Position numbers and translations under genes: made by a program. A DNA stretch of 30,715 nt from Anaerolineales bacterium (GTDB lineage Bacteria > Chloroflexota > Anaerolineae > Promineifilales > Promineifilaceae), in contig JAGQGA010000005.1 of the NCBI GenBank assembly GCA_020432595.1, positions 1 to 30,715 of the forward strand. The letters are read 5' to 3'. The notes below the pieces were generated by a model. The model saw nothing but the letters and a program-made list of their open reading frames with translations. It made no database searches and was not told the DNA's origin. Positions 17,334 through 26,019 of the stretch are shown one piece after another; positions within the stretch are counted from its first letter, which is position 1, and each line of letters opens with the position of its first letter.

Positions 17334-17615
17334 TCACGTTTCATCTGACAGCTCGCCTAGATAGGCAGCTTTAGGCAGCTCGAATTGCACCTTATCCCCG
17401 TTGATGGTGATGGGGATGAAGCCGGAAAGCAGATGCCAAACAGCTTGGTCAGCAACTTGGTTGTCGGTTAAGCCTTTCATGATCTCGAATGCGGGTTGCC
17501 TGTCGCCGCTGCGGTAGGCTGTTTTGGCGTACTCAAACATGCCAGGAGCGAAAAAGAGCGAGGTTGAGCAAACGGTGAGGAGAATGTTTTTATCTTCAGT
17601 TAAGCCGTCGCTCAT
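17334..17615 (-). CDS. Unknown 93-aa protein, last gene of the minus-strand cluster
   Basis: I do not recognise the family. The ATG at 17615 overlaps the stop of the upstream gene (ATGA), giving MSDGLTEDKNILL; a longer frame from further upstream would overlap the neighbour heavily. The sequence is soluble-looking, with an aromatic FFAPGMFEYAKTAYRSG segment and a basic/acidic C-terminus. Translational coupling to the 124-aa gene suggests the two products act together. Confidence 0.7.
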   Translation of the reverse strand: MSDGLTEDKNILLTVCSTSLFFAPGMFEYAKTAYRSGDRQPAFEIMKGLTDNQVADQAVWHLLSGFIPITINGDKVQFELPKAAYLGELSDET

Positions 17616-17986
17616 GAGGTTACTCCTTCTGGCTGCGAGGTGAGAATCCAGTTGACGAAACGCTGGCGGTTGCTGGTGTCGAGGGTGGCGAAGTAGCGAA
17701 TGGGGTCGTCTTGGAAAGCGTGGAGCTTTTCCAGAATGTAAGTGCTGGTGACAGAGAAGGGACACATGGCTGCCGAGAATTGGGCGAAGTTGGCGGCTGA
17801 GCGGAGATGGATAATGGCATCAAGGATTTGCTGTGCCTGGCAGGGCTGGTTGCTTTCGATGTCGGCCAAGATGGCTTGGGCATCACTGCCCAGTTCATCT
17901 TCATCTTCGTCTTGTGGCATGACAAGTGCCATGTTGAGGACGATATTGGATAGGGCATCGAGTTGGTTTTGAGAGATGTAGAACAT
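17612..17986 (-). CDS. Unknown 124-aa protein
   Basis: Family not recognised. Start ATG at 17986 with AGGAGA six nt upstream. Predicted mostly helical, with an acidic patch (PQDEDEDELGSD, about residues 24-35). It lies 10 bp behind the 69-aa gene and overlaps the 93-aa gene by 4 bp, so the three form one translational unit downstream of the helicase. Confidence 0.75.
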   Translation of the reverse strand: MFYISQNQLDALSNIVLNMALVMPQDEDEDELGSDAQAILADIESNQPCQAQQILDAIIHLRSAANFAQFSAAMCPFSVTSTYILEKLHAFQDDPIRYFATLDTSNRQRFVNWILTSQPEGVTS

Positions 17987-17996
17987 GATGGGTCTC

Positions 17997-18206
17997 CTAG
18001 AATGGGATGTTGCTTGCTTGGTGGATGACGGTTTGCTCTTTCTGGTCGTAGACGCGGCCGGATTCGGGGGCGTTGTCTGCCAGCATGAGCCAATCTATGT
18101 ATTCGATGGCGGTTTGGCGATGTTCGTCGTTGTCTTGAAATTTACGACGAGTGATATAGCGTTGGTCTTTGTCTGACCAGAGTTGGGCAAGGTAACGGTC
18201 TTGCAT
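17997..18206 (-). CDS. Unknown 69-aa protein
   Basis: Small highly charged protein (MQDRYLAQLWSDKDQRYITR and onward), no recognised family. The start at 18206 is firm: AAAGGAG followed by TTATTC and ATG is an ideal ribosome site. It follows the helicase after a 55-bp spacer with a hairpin. It could be a small regulator or structural protein of the element; nothing in the sequence decides. Confidence 0.75.
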   Translation of the reverse strand: MQDRYLAQLWSDKDQRYITRRKFQDNDEHRQTAIEYIDWLMLADNAPESGRVYDQKEQTVIHQASNIPF

Positions 18207-18230
18207 GAATAACTCCTTTGTTGAGAGAGA

Positions 18231-18252
18231 GGGCAGCCACACGTGGCTGCCC
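18231..18252. terminator. Perfect 10-bp hairpin between helicase and 69-aa gene
   Basis: GGGCAGCCAC/GTGGCTGCCC with a 2-nt centre. No T-run follows on the minus strand (CTCTCTCT), so it may attenuate, punctuate or protect mRNA rather than terminate. Confidence 0.5.
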
Positions 18253-18261
18253 AATGATAAG

Positions 18262-21156
18262 TTAACCAAACAGTGAAAGCTGCGTATCTGGCACTTGCTG
18301 CCGCTTGGACTGCTTTCTGCTGAAGGTTGCCGGTGAATTGAGACCGAAGATAAGTCTCGTTGGGGTTGAGCCGTTAGGTTCAGCCGGTGGGGGTGGCGGG
18401 GGTGCAGGGGCGGCCGTGTTGGGTGTAGCCGCTGTTGCACCGGGGCGTGGGGTGTGGTCGCTGTTGCACCGGGTTGTAGAAACGGCCGTTTGCCCAACCT
18501 CTTCCAACTGAAAGAGGCGATTGCGAAGGGCAACGAGCAAGGGCGTGGTGGGATGGTTGTGACGCTGGCCGCGTGGGGGACGGTTGCGCTTGAGGAACTT
18601 CATGACATTAACGGCCGTTGATTTGTCGGCTTCATAGCAGGTTTCGACGGTGAGGGCAGCAATGGCGGCTTGCCGCTGCTGCTGCCTGGCTGTGGCATCT
18701 TTGTGGCGTTCGATGGCGGCAATGGCTGCCCACCAACTGGCGAGGGTTGAGTAGTCGAGCTTGGTGCCAGGGATGGGGATGCGTTTGGTCGGTGCGGAGG
18801 GCTTGGGCTGCTGCTTGGGCTGCTGTGGCTTCTCGATGACAGAACGGCCGTTTGTCGCTTCGCTAGGGGAGAAACTAGCGTTTCTCTGCATGGGAGCGGG
18901 TAGCTTGTCTATTGGCACCCAGCCTTGACCGAAGACAAGACGTTTCTTTGGGGGAGAAACGGCCGTTTGGGGGGCAGGGGAGCGGGGGGGCAGGGGAGCA
19001 GGGGGGATGGGAGAAACGGCCGTTTGTGGTTCAGGATCAACGATTGTGATCTTGGGCATTTGAACAATCTCAACAACCGGCTCTGGTTCTTCCTCCGGTA
19101 TTTCGTAGCCGCCGATGGTGCCGTTGGCGTGCTGGATGGAGGCATTGGCGGCCGAGAAAGCGTTTTGAAGGGAGTTAGTTGTAAGCCGCTCCTGCTGGCC
19201 GGTGGCAATGCGGGCAAGGGTGGTGAGAATGTCGGTGGAGGCAAGGTCATCGAGGTCGGCCAGGGTGTCATCACTAACCGTATCGCCGTTGATGCGCTGC
19301 ACCGCCCCGACTTTGGCGGCGATGAGGTGGAGGGCATCTTCCTGAAGTGTTCCTTCGTAGCAAAAGAAGTAGACCTTAACCGGTTGGGTCTGCCCAATTC
19401 GCCAACTCCTCCTGCTGGCCTGAAGGACGGTGTAGGCTGAGTATTCGGTTCCCATCCAGATGATGGTGGGGAATTCTAACAAATCCATCCCAGTCTCCAC
19501 GCGCTTGGGATGGGAGATGATGACGTTGGTTCCCTGCTGCACCTGCTTCTCTACCCAGGCTTCCCTGCGTTTTGGCTCCACATCGAGGACGGCGGCGCGG
19601 ATGCCTTTGACCTTGCCCAGCAGTTCCAACCAGTGCGGCGTTATGTCGAGCGTTCCTGTTTGTTGACACAGAAGGAGGCATTTACGGCCGTTCTTGAGTT
19701 CGTCTTGAATCAGCCGGATAATCTTCTCCTCTTTGGGAAACGCATGGGGATAGTTTGGCAGGCCGGAAACACGGGCAATGAGGTCAAAATTATCTGGCAC
19801 TTTAATCCCCGCTTTCTCCAACCGTTCCCGCTCCTCACGTTTCTTGGGGTCACGCACCACCTTCGGTCGCCAAGAAGAATCCGGCCAGCTCAAAAGAGAC
19901 TGTAAGTAGGCAGCCAAGAGAGAACGGTCATTCTTGACCAGGCGTTCGCTGAGTTCAGTCATCAGCTGGTCTTGCAAGTGGGCGTACATAGCGGCCTGAG
20001 GCGCGGCCATGGGCACCGTGATGGGAATTTCTTGATAATCCGGCAGGGCAAACCCCATATCGGACAAGCTCATGAAGACAGAGCGGTTGAGCAGCCAAGG
20101 GAGCATATCGGGGGTGCCGCCGGGCATCTCTTTGACGGTGGTTTTGTTGCGCTTATTGCCGGTTTGTTTGCCGTCTTGGTCTACGGTGGTGGTGGTTTCC
20201 TCCTGCATGATGCCGTAACGACTGACCCACTTGGCGACGTCATTGTGCTTCCATTCGGCTTTCATCTCCGGCACCAAACGGTAGAGCAAGTGAAAGAGAC
20301 TTGATGCTTTGCCGCCGTAGATGGTTCCCGTTAGCCCCACCGTTTTCTTGGCAGCCACGACTAATCTGTGAAAGGCGTAGCCACGGTCGCTATCCCCGGC
20401 CTTAAACTGGTGAACTTCATCAGCCAGCAGGAGGTCAAGGCGGCGTTTGTAACGACGGTTGATGTAGGTGGCGAGAGGCATCTTGGCATAACCTTGGGTT
20501 TGGCCGTCGCGGCTGTGGAAGCTGGTTAGCAAGCCCTGGGTGAGGCGGCTGTCTTGCGGCTGCTGCAGCAGCTCATGGTAACGGCTTTCGATTGCCAGAT
20601 AGTTCTTGAAGCTGCCTGGTTGCTGAGAGGGAGAAAAGCGGCGGGAATCCTGACAGAGTGGGCTGCCACAATTGGCGCAGCGGAGCTGCTGCTGCTGAAA
20701 ATGGGAAGGGGTGATGGGGTTGCCGTCGTTGTTGCGAATGGGGTTGCCGCAGACGGGGCAGCTGATCTCACGCTTGCTGTAATAGTCCATGGTGCGGCGG
20801 TTGCTGAGCTTGAGCTTGAGATGTTCGTAGGTCTTGGGCGCGGCCGCAGTGTGGTGCATGAGTTCCCAGGGTTGTTTGCTGGTGCGGGTACAGAGCGCGG
20901 CCGGACCGTGAAAGTTAAAGGAGTGGTGCCAACCTGAAGCAGAACGGGCGGCAGTCTCTTTCATGACCCCAACGATTGGACCGGCATGGGCAAAGAAGGC
21001 ATCTACGTCTGAGATGCGTTCCAGGGCGACGGCCGTGGCCGCAGGCCAGGTTATCTCTACTTCCCGAATCCATTTGTCTACCAGGTGGGGTGGACAAAGG
21101 ACGATGGTTTTCTTAGCTCCGATGGCAGCGGCGATGGCGGTGCCGGTGACGGTTTT
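18262..21156 (-). CDS. Methyltransferase-helicase fusion, 3' exon (SNF2-type helicase, residues 430-1393)
   Basis: Continues the exon at 23610-24896 after intron removal. It begins exactly with the Lys-Thr of Walker A and reads KTVTGTAIAAAIGAKKTIVLCPP, then HLVDKW (motif Ia region). A zinc-ribbon-like insert has CPVC (562-565) and CANC (589-592). Then come LLLADEVH (Walker B, DEVH 675-678), LTGT (motif III, 704-707) and QASRRSWRIGQTQPV (motif VI, about 1008-1022), the SNF2 signature. The C-terminal 250 residues are Pro/Gln-rich linkers, three of them containing QTAVS from AACGGCCGTT palindromes, and the protein ends QLSLFG, like a beta-clamp-binding motif. It resembles DarB-like plasmid/phage methylase-helicases; anti-restriction or replication roles are inferred. 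Unspliced, only an internal 900-aa frame would be available. Confidence 0.9.
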   Translation of the reverse strand, partial: KTVTGTAIAAAIGAKKTIVLCPPHLVDKWIREVEITWPAATAVALERISDVDAFFAHAGPIVGVMKETAARSASGWHHSFNFHGPAALCTRTSKQPWELMHHTAAAPKTYEHLKLKLSNRRTMDYYSKREISCPVCGNPIRNNDGNPITPSHFQQQQLRCANCGSPLCQDSRRFSPSQQPGSFKNYLAIESRYHELLQQPQDSRLTQGLLTSFHSRDGQTQGYAKMPLATYINRRYKRRLDLLLADEVHQFKAGDSDRGYAFHRLVVAAKKTVGLTGTIYGGKASSLFHLLYRLVPEMKAEWKHNDVAKWVSRYGIMQEETTTTVDQDGKQTGNKRNKTTVKEMPGGTPDMLPWLLNRSVFMSLSDMGFALPDYQEIPITVPMAAPQAAMYAHLQDQLMTELSERLVKNDRSLLAAYLQSLLSWPDSSWRPKVVRDPKKREERERLEKAGIKVPDNFDLIARVSGLPNYPHAFPKEEKIIRLIQDELKNGRKCLLLCQQTGTLDITPHWLELLGKVKGIRAAVLDVEPKRREAWVEKQVQQGTNVIISHPKRVETGMDLLEFPTIIWMGTEYSAYTVLQASRRSWRIGQTQPVKVYFFCYEGTLQEDALHLIAAKVGAVQRINGDTVSDDTLADLDDLASTDILTTLARIATGQQERLTTNSLQNAFSAANASIQHANGTIGGYEIPEEEPEPVVEIVQMPKITIVDPEPQTAVSPIPPAPLPPRSPAPQTAVSPPKKRLVFGQGWVPIDKLPAPMQRNASFSPSEATNGRSVIEKPQQPKQQPKPSAPTKRIPIPGTKLDYSTLASWWAAIAAIERHKDATARQQQRQAAIAALTVETCYEADKSTAVNVMKFLKRNRPPRGQRHNHPTTPLLVALRNRLFQLEEVGQTAVSTTRCNSDHTPRPGATAATPNTAAPAPPPPPPAEPNGSTPTRLIFGLNSPATFSRKQSKRQQVPDTQLSLFG
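18968..19012. repeat. G-rich minisatellite between two AACGGCCGTT copies
   Basis: Tandem variants of GGGGCAGGGGAGC, read on the minus strand as a Pro-rich linker (PIPPAPLPPRSPAP). It is bracketed within a few bases on each side by AACGGCCGTT (18958-18967 and 19015-19024). A related array lies in the 810-aa gene at 29031-29088. Confidence 0.75.
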
Positions 21157-21211
21157 GTAGAGTAGGATGGCCGCGAGTTACCGTGAGGCACTTTTCGACC
21201 ACCCCCTCACC

Positions 21212-21245
21212 GAACCGTGCGTGCTAGTTTCCCAGCACACGGCTC
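21212..21245 (-). ncRNA. Group II intron catalytic domain V
   Basis: A 34-nt hairpin, the usual domain V length. It begins GAGCCG (containing the AGC catalytic triad), has a GAAA-type terminal loop and ends CACGGTTC. The following 55 nt to the 3' splice site contain domain VI. Confidence 0.9.
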
Positions 21246-21260
21246 TCCGCTACATTTTGT

Positions 21261-23048
21261 TCAATGTCCGTAGTGAATATCTATATGACATTTTCTACAG
21301 ACGACTAGGGTATTTCGCCTTCTGGCTAGCATGTTTTCAACCCATACAGGTTTCTGTTCTGTTGACCTTGTATTTTGTTTAACTTTCCGAATGCTCTTGA
21401 TATGGTGAACTTGGATTTTCTCCTTGCTCCCACATATTTCACATTCGTTTGCTAGCAGTCGTTGGGTTAGCTCTACTCTGCCATATTTGGGTTCGAGAAC
21501 TTTCCTATCAACTGCGAAATCCATCGGTATTTTCTTAACTCTAAGGGGTATTCCCCCAAGCATCGCTTGTAAGGGTTTATTAGGATTTTGGGGATTATCC
21601 ACAGTACACACAAGACAGGTTTTCCCGTCGTGGCTGCTTTCATACTTATTGCGGATTTTCTTTGTTGTTGTTTTGTGCTTACCTGCCAATGTTTTCTGGC
21701 AACTTTGCAACATTGCCCATTCTACTCGTCGGAGAGCGTGAACGTTCATTGCTAAACTGTAATAGTTATATAACCCACGCCATTCAGAGCCGTATGCGTG
21801 GATGATTTCAAAGTCGCTTAGGCGCAAGAACTGATTCCGATGTATCGGTTTTCCATTCCTTTGCATTCGCTTTTCCCACTCTTCAATGACATCTCTTGGT
21901 ACGTAGAGTTGGATGGCGTTTGTAAGTGATCGCTTCTTGACGATTTGACCCTTATAAACCTGATTCACTTTTACGTCTGTGTTGATGCTACCGAATTCAT
22001 ATCCGAGAAATCTCACCCGCTTGTTTTTCAAGTTGGTTATTAAGGTCTTTTCCTTTGACAGGTCAAGCCCTAACGTTTCCTTCAAGAATTCTTGAATCTC
22101 ATCCCGTAATTGTTCAGTGAGTTCTTTGCTTCCTATTACTCCAACAACAAAATCGTCCGCGTACCTAACGTACCGTACACGTCTGTATCCTTCGTCTTGG
22201 CTATCTCCGCTAGGTAGTTGCTGACGTTTGTTCCGTAGCTTTATCCCCAGCTTTGTGTCACCGTTCTTGAAGGCTTGTTGTTGTCTGTATCCTGCATTTC
22301 TCCATTCTGCATTAGCTTTTCTTTCTTTCCCTTTTCGCAGTTGATTGATTTTCTCAATCATCCATACGTCAAGTTCATGTAGAACGATATTGGCAAGTAA
22401 TGGACTGACAATTCCCCCTTGGGGTGTCCCACTATAGGAGTCTTGTCGCTTTCCATTCTCCATATATCCAGCTTTAAGCATGTGCTTTATGAGTTTCAAG
22501 ATTTGGTTATCTTTGATTCTCTTGCCGAGTAATTTCAGTATGACATCATGCGGGATGTTATCAAAACAGCCTTTAATGTCGCCTTCGATCACCCATTTCA
22601 TTCCACGCCAATACTTCGAGATTTCAACCAATGCTGTATGACAGCTTTTGTCTGGTCTGAAGCCATGACTGCTCTCTATGAAAATGGGTTCGTAGTAGGA
22701 TTCAAGCACCATCTTTAATACTTGTTGTACCAGCTTGTCCGACCAATTTGGTATTCCTAACTGACGCATTTTCCCGTTTTTCTTTGGAATGAGATGTCTT
22801 CTGACAGGATGCCACCGAAAGGTTTTATCCCGAAGACTTTGGATTAATCTTTCGATTTTCTCCATGCTCATCCCGTCGACTGTTTCGGGTGTTGTTCCCT
22901 TTGTTAGACTTCCCTTGTTGGGTGCCAATTCAGTGTAAGCAGCTACAAATAAATCGACGTCTAACATCCTTCTAAATACCTTAGAGACAGATTTACCCTC
23001 GGTTCCTAGTTTGAACATGATTCGTAGAAATTTGTGATTTGAAGTCAT
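21261..23048 (-). CDS. ltrA: Group II intron reverse transcriptase/maturase
   Basis: 595 aa from the ATG at 23048 (AAGGA upstream; an in-frame TTG at 23117 would add 23 residues). The RT domain has QLGIPNWSDKLVQQ, SSHGFRPDKSCH, the catalytic EGDIKGCFDNIPH, GTPQGGIVSPLLAN and YVRYADDFVVG (YADD). A maturase/X domain follows (LRLSDFEIIHAYGSEWRGLYNYY), then a C-terminal zinc/HNH endonuclease (CEICGS, VHHIKSI, CRKCHIDIH). The full RT, maturase and endonuclease set with all catalytic residues suggests competence for splicing and target-primed retrohoming. The intron gene lies on the same strand as its host gene, as normal. Confidence 0.95.
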   Translation of the reverse strand: MTSNHKFLRIMFKLGTEGKSVSKVFRRMLDVDLFVAAYTELAPNKGSLTKGTTPETVDGMSMEKIERLIQSLRDKTFRWHPVRRHLIPKKNGKMRQLGIPNWSDKLVQQVLKMVLESYYEPIFIESSHGFRPDKSCHTALVEISKYWRGMKWVIEGDIKGCFDNIPHDVILKLLGKRIKDNQILKLIKHMLKAGYMENGKRQDSYSGTPQGGIVSPLLANIVLHELDVWMIEKINQLRKGKERKANAEWRNAGYRQQQAFKNGDTKLGIKLRNKRQQLPSGDSQDEGYRRVRYVRYADDFVVGVIGSKELTEQLRDEIQEFLKETLGLDLSKEKTLITNLKNKRVRFLGYEFGSINTDVKVNQVYKGQIVKKRSLTNAIQLYVPRDVIEEWEKRMQRNGKPIHRNQFLRLSDFEIIHAYGSEWRGLYNYYSLAMNVHALRRVEWAMLQSCQKTLAGKHKTTTKKIRNKYESSHDGKTCLVCTVDNPQNPNKPLQAMLGGIPLRVKKIPMDFAVDRKVLEPKYGRVELTQRLLANECEICGSKEKIQVHHIKSIRKVKQNTRSTEQKPVWVENMLARRRNTLVVCRKCHIDIHYGH

Positions 23049-23609
23049 CCGACTATATCCTTGTTTTTCTTTAATCTCTGTAGCTGTTTCCCTTCGCCCT
23101 GTGATTGGCTTTCCCAATCTCTATAGCTGGTTCGTTACATCAGCGACTACTATGGAAACTCCGTAGCCTTCTCCCTCGCGGGAGGAAGGTCTATCCTAAG
23201 TTGAAATTACGTGAACGTAATAGATGAGGTTAGGTTCTCCGTTCGTTCCTTGAACCTGCTTATTACAGGCAGTAGAGCGTAAATGTTCTTCCCCACGACA
23301 GTTGGAAACCGTCAAGTCCTACCGGAAAGAGGACTGGGTACACGCTCTCTAACGATTACAACCAATGTTTCGTTAGGATATGGGGACTCCCTTCGGAACT
23401 AGAGTTCAGGCAGTTTAGCTTTAACCATACTCATCAAGACAGGAGGACAGGGATTTAATTGGTTTCAATCCCTTCCTCCCTCATAACGACATGCTATTGT
23501 TCCCTTCCCATTTCTGGTTTAGGTAAGTCGTCATCTTCAATGGTATCTTGAACATTTTGACCATTGGCTTCCTTTGGAAGCAATTCACGCAACACAGAGC
23601 TTAGCGCAC

Positions 23610-24896
23610 GCCAGTGCCCATCTCCCCAACCAAGATGGCGTTGTTGGTTCTCTCCAACTGCGTAGCAATGGCCGCTGCTGCATGCTTTTGAGCCGGCAAC
23701 AAACCGCGCATGGTGGTATTGGGGATGATCCGAGCCAGGTTGAGAGCGTTTAAAACCTGTTTGTATTTGCCCAGCTCAAACCGATAACGCGGGGGATAAC
23801 TCTTGGTTATGCAGTCCGTCAGCTGTGGCAGCCACTTGGCAAGAAACTGTTCCACGTCGGCGCGTTCGATGGTTCCATCAGGGGTGAGGCTGGTAATGTC
23901 GGTAATGGCGTGTTCGGTAGACGTAGTGGTGACCTGCTGATTCCCATCATCAAGCATAACAGAAGATTGCGTCTCAACCGTGGTTTTGTACGTTCGGCCT
24001 TTAATCAGAATCCGCTCCCCTTCCTCGTTCTCCAGCAGTTGGTTATTGAGATGACCAGCAGCAATGATGGCATTCATATGGCCTATCTTCAGCGGCATGA
24101 GGGGATTGAGCGGTGTGGCCGCACACGTTGGCTGAAGATGCTGCTGGAACTCGTCGCCAGAGGCGATGCCACTGGTGGTCAGTTCGGTAAAGGCATCTTC
24201 GACATTGACAAAGCGGGTGGAGAAGGTGATGGCCTTGCGGGTAAGCTTGGGCAAGGTGAAAACGGGCAGATCGGGATAGGTGATGGTAGGGAGATTCGTA
24301 GCATTGAGACTACGAATAGCCTCGGCCGCAGTGGAATCCACGATGTGGGCGGCGGCGCGGCGATAGCCAAAGACGATGACTTGGTTAAACCTCTCGAACT
24401 CGCCATCGGGGAAGCGAACAATCCCTAACTCATCGTACCAGGCCAGCAGATGATCCACGGCCTTTTTATGGGTGAGCATGTGGGCAGGAATCACCCAAAT
24501 GAGCAAGCCGCCTGGCTGAAGGTATTTGCGGGTGTTGACCAACCATTCATACTCCGCTCTGCCTATCTCCTTGTCCTCAACAAAGAGATACGGGGGATTT
24601 ACATAGAGGATGTTGAAAGCATCGGGGTCGCACTTGAGAAAGCGGTAGTCGGTGTACAGCGAGTGACCAAGAGGAAGGCACTGGCGAAGTTCCTGGGCGC
24701 GGTTGCTATCTAACTCCACCCCATAAGCATCGAGGCCGATGCTGGTGGCAAGCGCGGCCACGGCCGTGCCTTCACCGGCGCAGGGGTCGAGGATGCGGCC
24801 GCCGTGAGGTGCGGTGATGTGGCTGGCGAGGAGCTGGGTGATGACGGCTGGCGTGGGATAGTAGCCAGCCTTTTCGATATTGGCTAGACGGGTCAT
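23610..24896 (-). CDS. Methyltransferase-helicase fusion, 5' exon (adenine methyltransferase, residues 1-429)
   Basis: First exon of the 1393-aa fusion. Start ATG at 24896 with AGGAGG six nt upstream. The N-terminus MTRLANIEKAGYYPTP leads into motif I (ILDPCAGEG, about 36-43) and the amino-methyltransferase motif IV NPPY (100-103); the pattern matches DUF6094-like N6-adenine methyltransferases of plasmids and phages. After about residue 380 the helicase begins (LLPAQKHAAAAIATQLERTN) and runs to GEMGTG at the exon end. DNA methylation fused to an ATP-driven translocase recalls P1 DarB-type anti-restriction proteins; a role in element replication or host-defence evasion is inference. No separate restriction nuclease gene is seen nearby. 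Confidence 0.9.
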
Positions 24897-24921
24897 GGTT
24901 AGCCTCCTGAAGAAGAAAATG

Positions 24922-24956
24922 GGACGCGGACGAACACGGACGAACGCGGATGAATG
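24922..24956. repeat. Short tandem repeat cggacgaac upstream of the methyltransferase gene
   Basis: Three imperfect copies of (cgcggacgaaca) in the 72-bp spacer between the 198-aa gene and the methyltransferase ribosome site. No function apparent. Confidence 0.6.
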
Positions 24957-24968
24957 TTTTCAATGGGG

Positions 24969-25565
24969 TTAAGGCGTTAGGCTTATTTCACCACGGGCGA
25001 GACCTTCCCGAATGCGAATGCGCCAGGTGTTTTCATTTGTGTTGACGAGGTAGGCGGCGTGGGCATCGTTTTGGCTGGCTACAGTGATGGGGACGATGTG
25101 GAGATATTCCAAACCACGGAACCAAAGGTAATCTGCCCAAGCTGGCAAAAGCGGGGTGGCAAGTGCTTTGTTGAGGAATAGATAGAAAGTGTGGGAAACG
25201 GCCGTTTGTGGCTGGTTGGTTGGCGTGATGAAATAGAGATGCTTGTCGGCCGGTGTGACGGTTTGGTAGCTGGCCTGTTTGTGGATGATCCACATTTCGA
25301 GCCAGTTGCAGGGGAGCATCTTCTTCAGGGTGATGTGGTGCTTAGAACCTTCTAGGGTGATGTATTTGCCCAGGAGAAAATGACTGCTGCGGTTGTTGTT
25401 CATGAGAGCGGCCCAATTTGCTTTGACGGCTTGTTCGGGGCCAAACATCTGCAGGGCGACAAGGGTGTTTGCGGCGGGATGGGTGATGACGGTGGGAGCA
25501 TAGACAGACTGACCGCTGGCAAGGCGAATCATGAGGCGGTTTTTTGGGTCACGTGTTACTGACAT
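24969..25565 (-). CDS. Unknown 198-aa protein
   Basis: No recognised family. Start ATG at 25565 overlaps the end of the 49-aa gene by 10 bp, so the two are probably co-translated; GGAAG lies upstream. Soluble alpha/beta-looking sequence with several Trp-rich segments (LPCNWLEMWIIHKQ, LLPAWADYLWFRGLEYLH). One AACGGCCGTT palindrome adds PQTAVS in the middle (25197-25206). Its position directly ahead of the methyltransferase-helicase suggests a shared operon. Confidence 0.78.
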   Translation of the reverse strand: MSVTRDPKNRLMIRLASGQSVYAPTVITHPAANTLVALQMFGPEQAVKANWAALMNNNRSSHFLLGKYITLEGSKHHITLKKMLPCNWLEMWIIHKQASYQTVTPADKHLYFITPTNQPQTAVSHTFYLFLNKALATPLLPAWADYLWFRGLEYLHIVPITVASQNDAHAAYLVNTNENTWRIRIREGLARGEISLTP

Positions 25566-25705
25566 TGCTTTGTCTTCCGACGTTGCTTTTTGGCTTTAAG
25601 GGCTTCGGCACGGCTGGCGTAGGGGCCAAGGTAATAGACGTGGCCGCTTGGCAGCTTGATGACGGCATAGTAGTCTTTGCCTTCGATGTAGATGCTCTTG
25701 GACAT
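25556..25705 (-). CDS. Unknown 49-aa basic protein
   Basis: MSKSIYIEGKDYYAVIKLPS followed by GHVYYLGPYASRAEALKAKKQ and a Lys/Arg-rich end. The ATG at 25705 has AGGAGG nine nt upstream; the gene overlaps the next by 10 bp. The beta-strand/basic-tail pattern (GxYxSRAEALKAKK) resembles AP2/integrase-type N-terminal DNA-binding arms, a weak resemblance only. Confidence 0.7.
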   Translation of the reverse strand: MSKSIYIEGKDYYAVIKLPSGHVYYLGPYASRAEALKAKKQRRKTKQCQ

Positions 25706-25798
25706 GATGGGGTTCCTCCTGAGAAACAAACAAATAAGGGGGTCGTAACATCTGGCCAGATTTACGGATGATCGGTTTCATTTCAGCGCTAAGAGCAA

Positions 25799-25817
25799 GG
25801 GCGTATTGCATACGCCC
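25799..25817. repeat. Palindromic hairpin GGGCGTAT-tgc-ATACGCCC
   Basis: A perfect 8-bp stem with a 3-nt loop, followed by cctac. It looks like a short repetitive extragenic palindrome; only this copy is in the window. Confidence 0.6.
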
Positions 25818-26019
25818 CTACCGCACCGTACAGCGTCTAACCAAACCGACAAAGACGTTTCCTGAATCGGGTGCTGAGTTTTGCCTAGACCGATGAGCTT
25901 GGCGGTGCTTGCAATCTCGTCATGCAGATTCTTAGCGGTCGGCCGCGCCGCATTTGGTCACAGACTGCATTGCAAACGATGTGCCTGGCTCATCAGCATG
26001 GGTCGGCAATTTCCCATGG

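Larger units (their letters stand above)
21157..23609 (-). mobile_element. Group II intron inserted in the Walker A motif of the helicase
   Basis: 2453 bp. The 5' end on the minus strand is GTGCG (23609-23605, consensus GUGYG) and the 3' end is CTAC (AY rule). Excision joins GGC ACT GGC to AAA ACC in frame, giving GEMGTG|KT, a perfect Walker A. The element contains a reverse transcriptase/maturase in the domain IV position, an LtrB-like element shortly before that ORF (TACGGAG...TAGTAGTC, about 23145-23175), and domain V. No AACGGCCGTT copy is inside it, unlike its host, which fits recent arrival. Without splicing, translation stops three codons after G429. Exon/intron base pairings (EBS/IBS) could not be settled by eye. 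Confidence 0.92.

Noticed and set aside
17095..17337. Minus-strand 80-codon frame near the toxin-antitoxin junction
   Set aside because: No ribosome site or motif; overlaps another equally plausible short frame.
17334..24896. DISARM or BREX defence system
   Set aside because: A methylase-helicase is present, but no DUF1998 protein, phospholipase D, PglZ or BrxC partner is seen.
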